From positions 1-6,694 of the forward strand of contig CAMCQL010000110.1 in NCBI GenBank assembly GCA_945877005.1: a stretch of 6,694 bases of DNA, in the 5' to 3' direction. Positions 6,300 to 6,694 of the stretch are shown piece after piece (position 1 is the stretch's first letter; every line of letters begins with the position of its first letter). The notes under the pieces were generated by a model that was not told where the DNA came from, searched no databases, and saw only the letters and a list, made by a program, of their open reading frames with translations. The position numbers and the translations under genes were made by a program. Source of the DNA: Chryseobacterium gleum. Lineage in GTDB: Bacteria; Bacteroidota; Bacteroidia; Flavobacteriales_D; Crocinitomicaceae.

Positions 6300-6694
6300 T
6301 TATTTGTTTGTTCCTATTACTTTGTTAAAACTTGTATCGTAAGGATTCACCAACAATGCTTTTCTAAAAAAAACAATCGCTTCCTCTTTCTTACCGACAC
6401 TGTATTTAATCCATCCAGCAAGACTATTGCCATCAAAATCAAATGGATACACATTGATGTAGTTTTTTAAATATTTCCAAGAATTTCCAAAATCAGATCG
6501 GTTGTAATAAATCAATGCCAAGCGATAATTTGCAATTGCGTGGTAAGGATCAATTTTTAAAATCGAACGATACATAGCAATAATTTCATCCCATTTATCT
6601 AGCCCTGCTAATGCATTCACAATTCCCAATTTGGCTTCAATACTCATTGGCATTTTAGCAATTGCTTTTTTATAATAAGTTACCGATTCAGTCC
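6300..6694 (-). CDS. Tetratricopeptide-repeat protein, paralogue of its downstream neighbour (5' end outside window)
   Basis: The minus-strand frame is open to the window edge. It should not be started at the internal ATG at 6651-6653, because the codons upstream read TESVTYYKKAIAK and align with SSVEFYKKCIEL of the downstream gene. About 131 codons are visible. They contain at least three TPR units, with PMSIEAKLGIV, KIDPYHAIANYRLALIYYNR and KKEEAIVFFRKALLVNP matching equivalent stretches of the neighbour at about 55 percent identity by hand count. The N-terminus, presumably with a signal peptide, lies beyond position 6694. The gap to the next gene is only 12 bases, so both are almost surely on one transcript. 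It is a tandem duplication; function is unknown beyond likely protein binding. Confidence 0.87.
   Translation of the reverse strand, partial: TESVTYYKKAIAKMPMSIEAKLGIVNALAGLDKWDEIIAMYRSILKIDPYHAIANYRLALIYYNRSDFGNSWKYLKNYINVYPFDFDGNSLAGWIKYSVGKKEEAIVFFRKALLVNPYDTSFNKVIGTNK

Noticed and set aside
6300..6653. Treating the second TPR gene as a complete 117-residue protein starting at the ATG at 6653
   Set aside because: The frame stays open to the window edge and the upstream codons align with the paralogue, so the ATG is internal.
1..6694. CRISPR array, tRNA, rRNA, insertion sequence or phage genes
   Set aside because: No spaced identical repeats, cloverleaf, ribosomal segment, transposase or terminal inverted repeats were seen.

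Overview
The window is AT-rich DNA that most probably comes from a member of the Bacteroidota, likely order Flavobacteriales. The evidence is a TonB-dependent receptor with an N-terminal carboxypeptidase-regulatory-like domain, a lipoprotein whose cysteine is followed by a Lys-Glu-Glu export-type signal, A-rich translation starts without clear Shine-Dalgarno sequences, and UvrA and LOG-type proteins of the form usual in that phylum. The exact genus cannot be read from the sequence.

Layout. Positions 1-333 hold the 3' end of uvrA (nucleotide excision repair). It is followed 37 bases later by a complete LOG-family phosphoribohydrolase-like gene (371-1054) and a rho-independent terminator (1074-1099). 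An intergenic region of about 180 bases with TAAC direct repeats, a 17-base palindrome and a possible promoter leads into a 942-residue TonB-dependent outer-membrane receptor (1236-4064), which ends at a perfect 9-bp hairpin terminator. A second intergenic region with similar TTAA-type repeats precedes a 428-residue lipoprotein with a parallel beta-helix-like sequence (4301-5587). A strong bidirectional terminator (5603-5638) separates this from two minus-strand genes. These encode tandem paralogous tetratricopeptide-repeat (TPR) proteins: a complete exported one (5667-6287) and, 12 bases upstream of it, one cut by the window end (6300-6694).

How they may work together. The left part is ordinary housekeeping. 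The receptor and the predicted surface-exposed lipoprotein look like an outer-membrane uptake pair, but the lipoprotein is not recognisably SusD. Each has its own terminator and its own upstream region, and the two upstream regions share repeat elements, so co-regulation from separate promoters is plausible. The substrate is unknown. The TAAC repeats with 10-11 base spacing resemble Pho-type operators, which makes phosphate or organophosphate a testable guess only. The TPR pair converges on the lipoprotein gene; a link to the receptor system is inferred from proximity alone.
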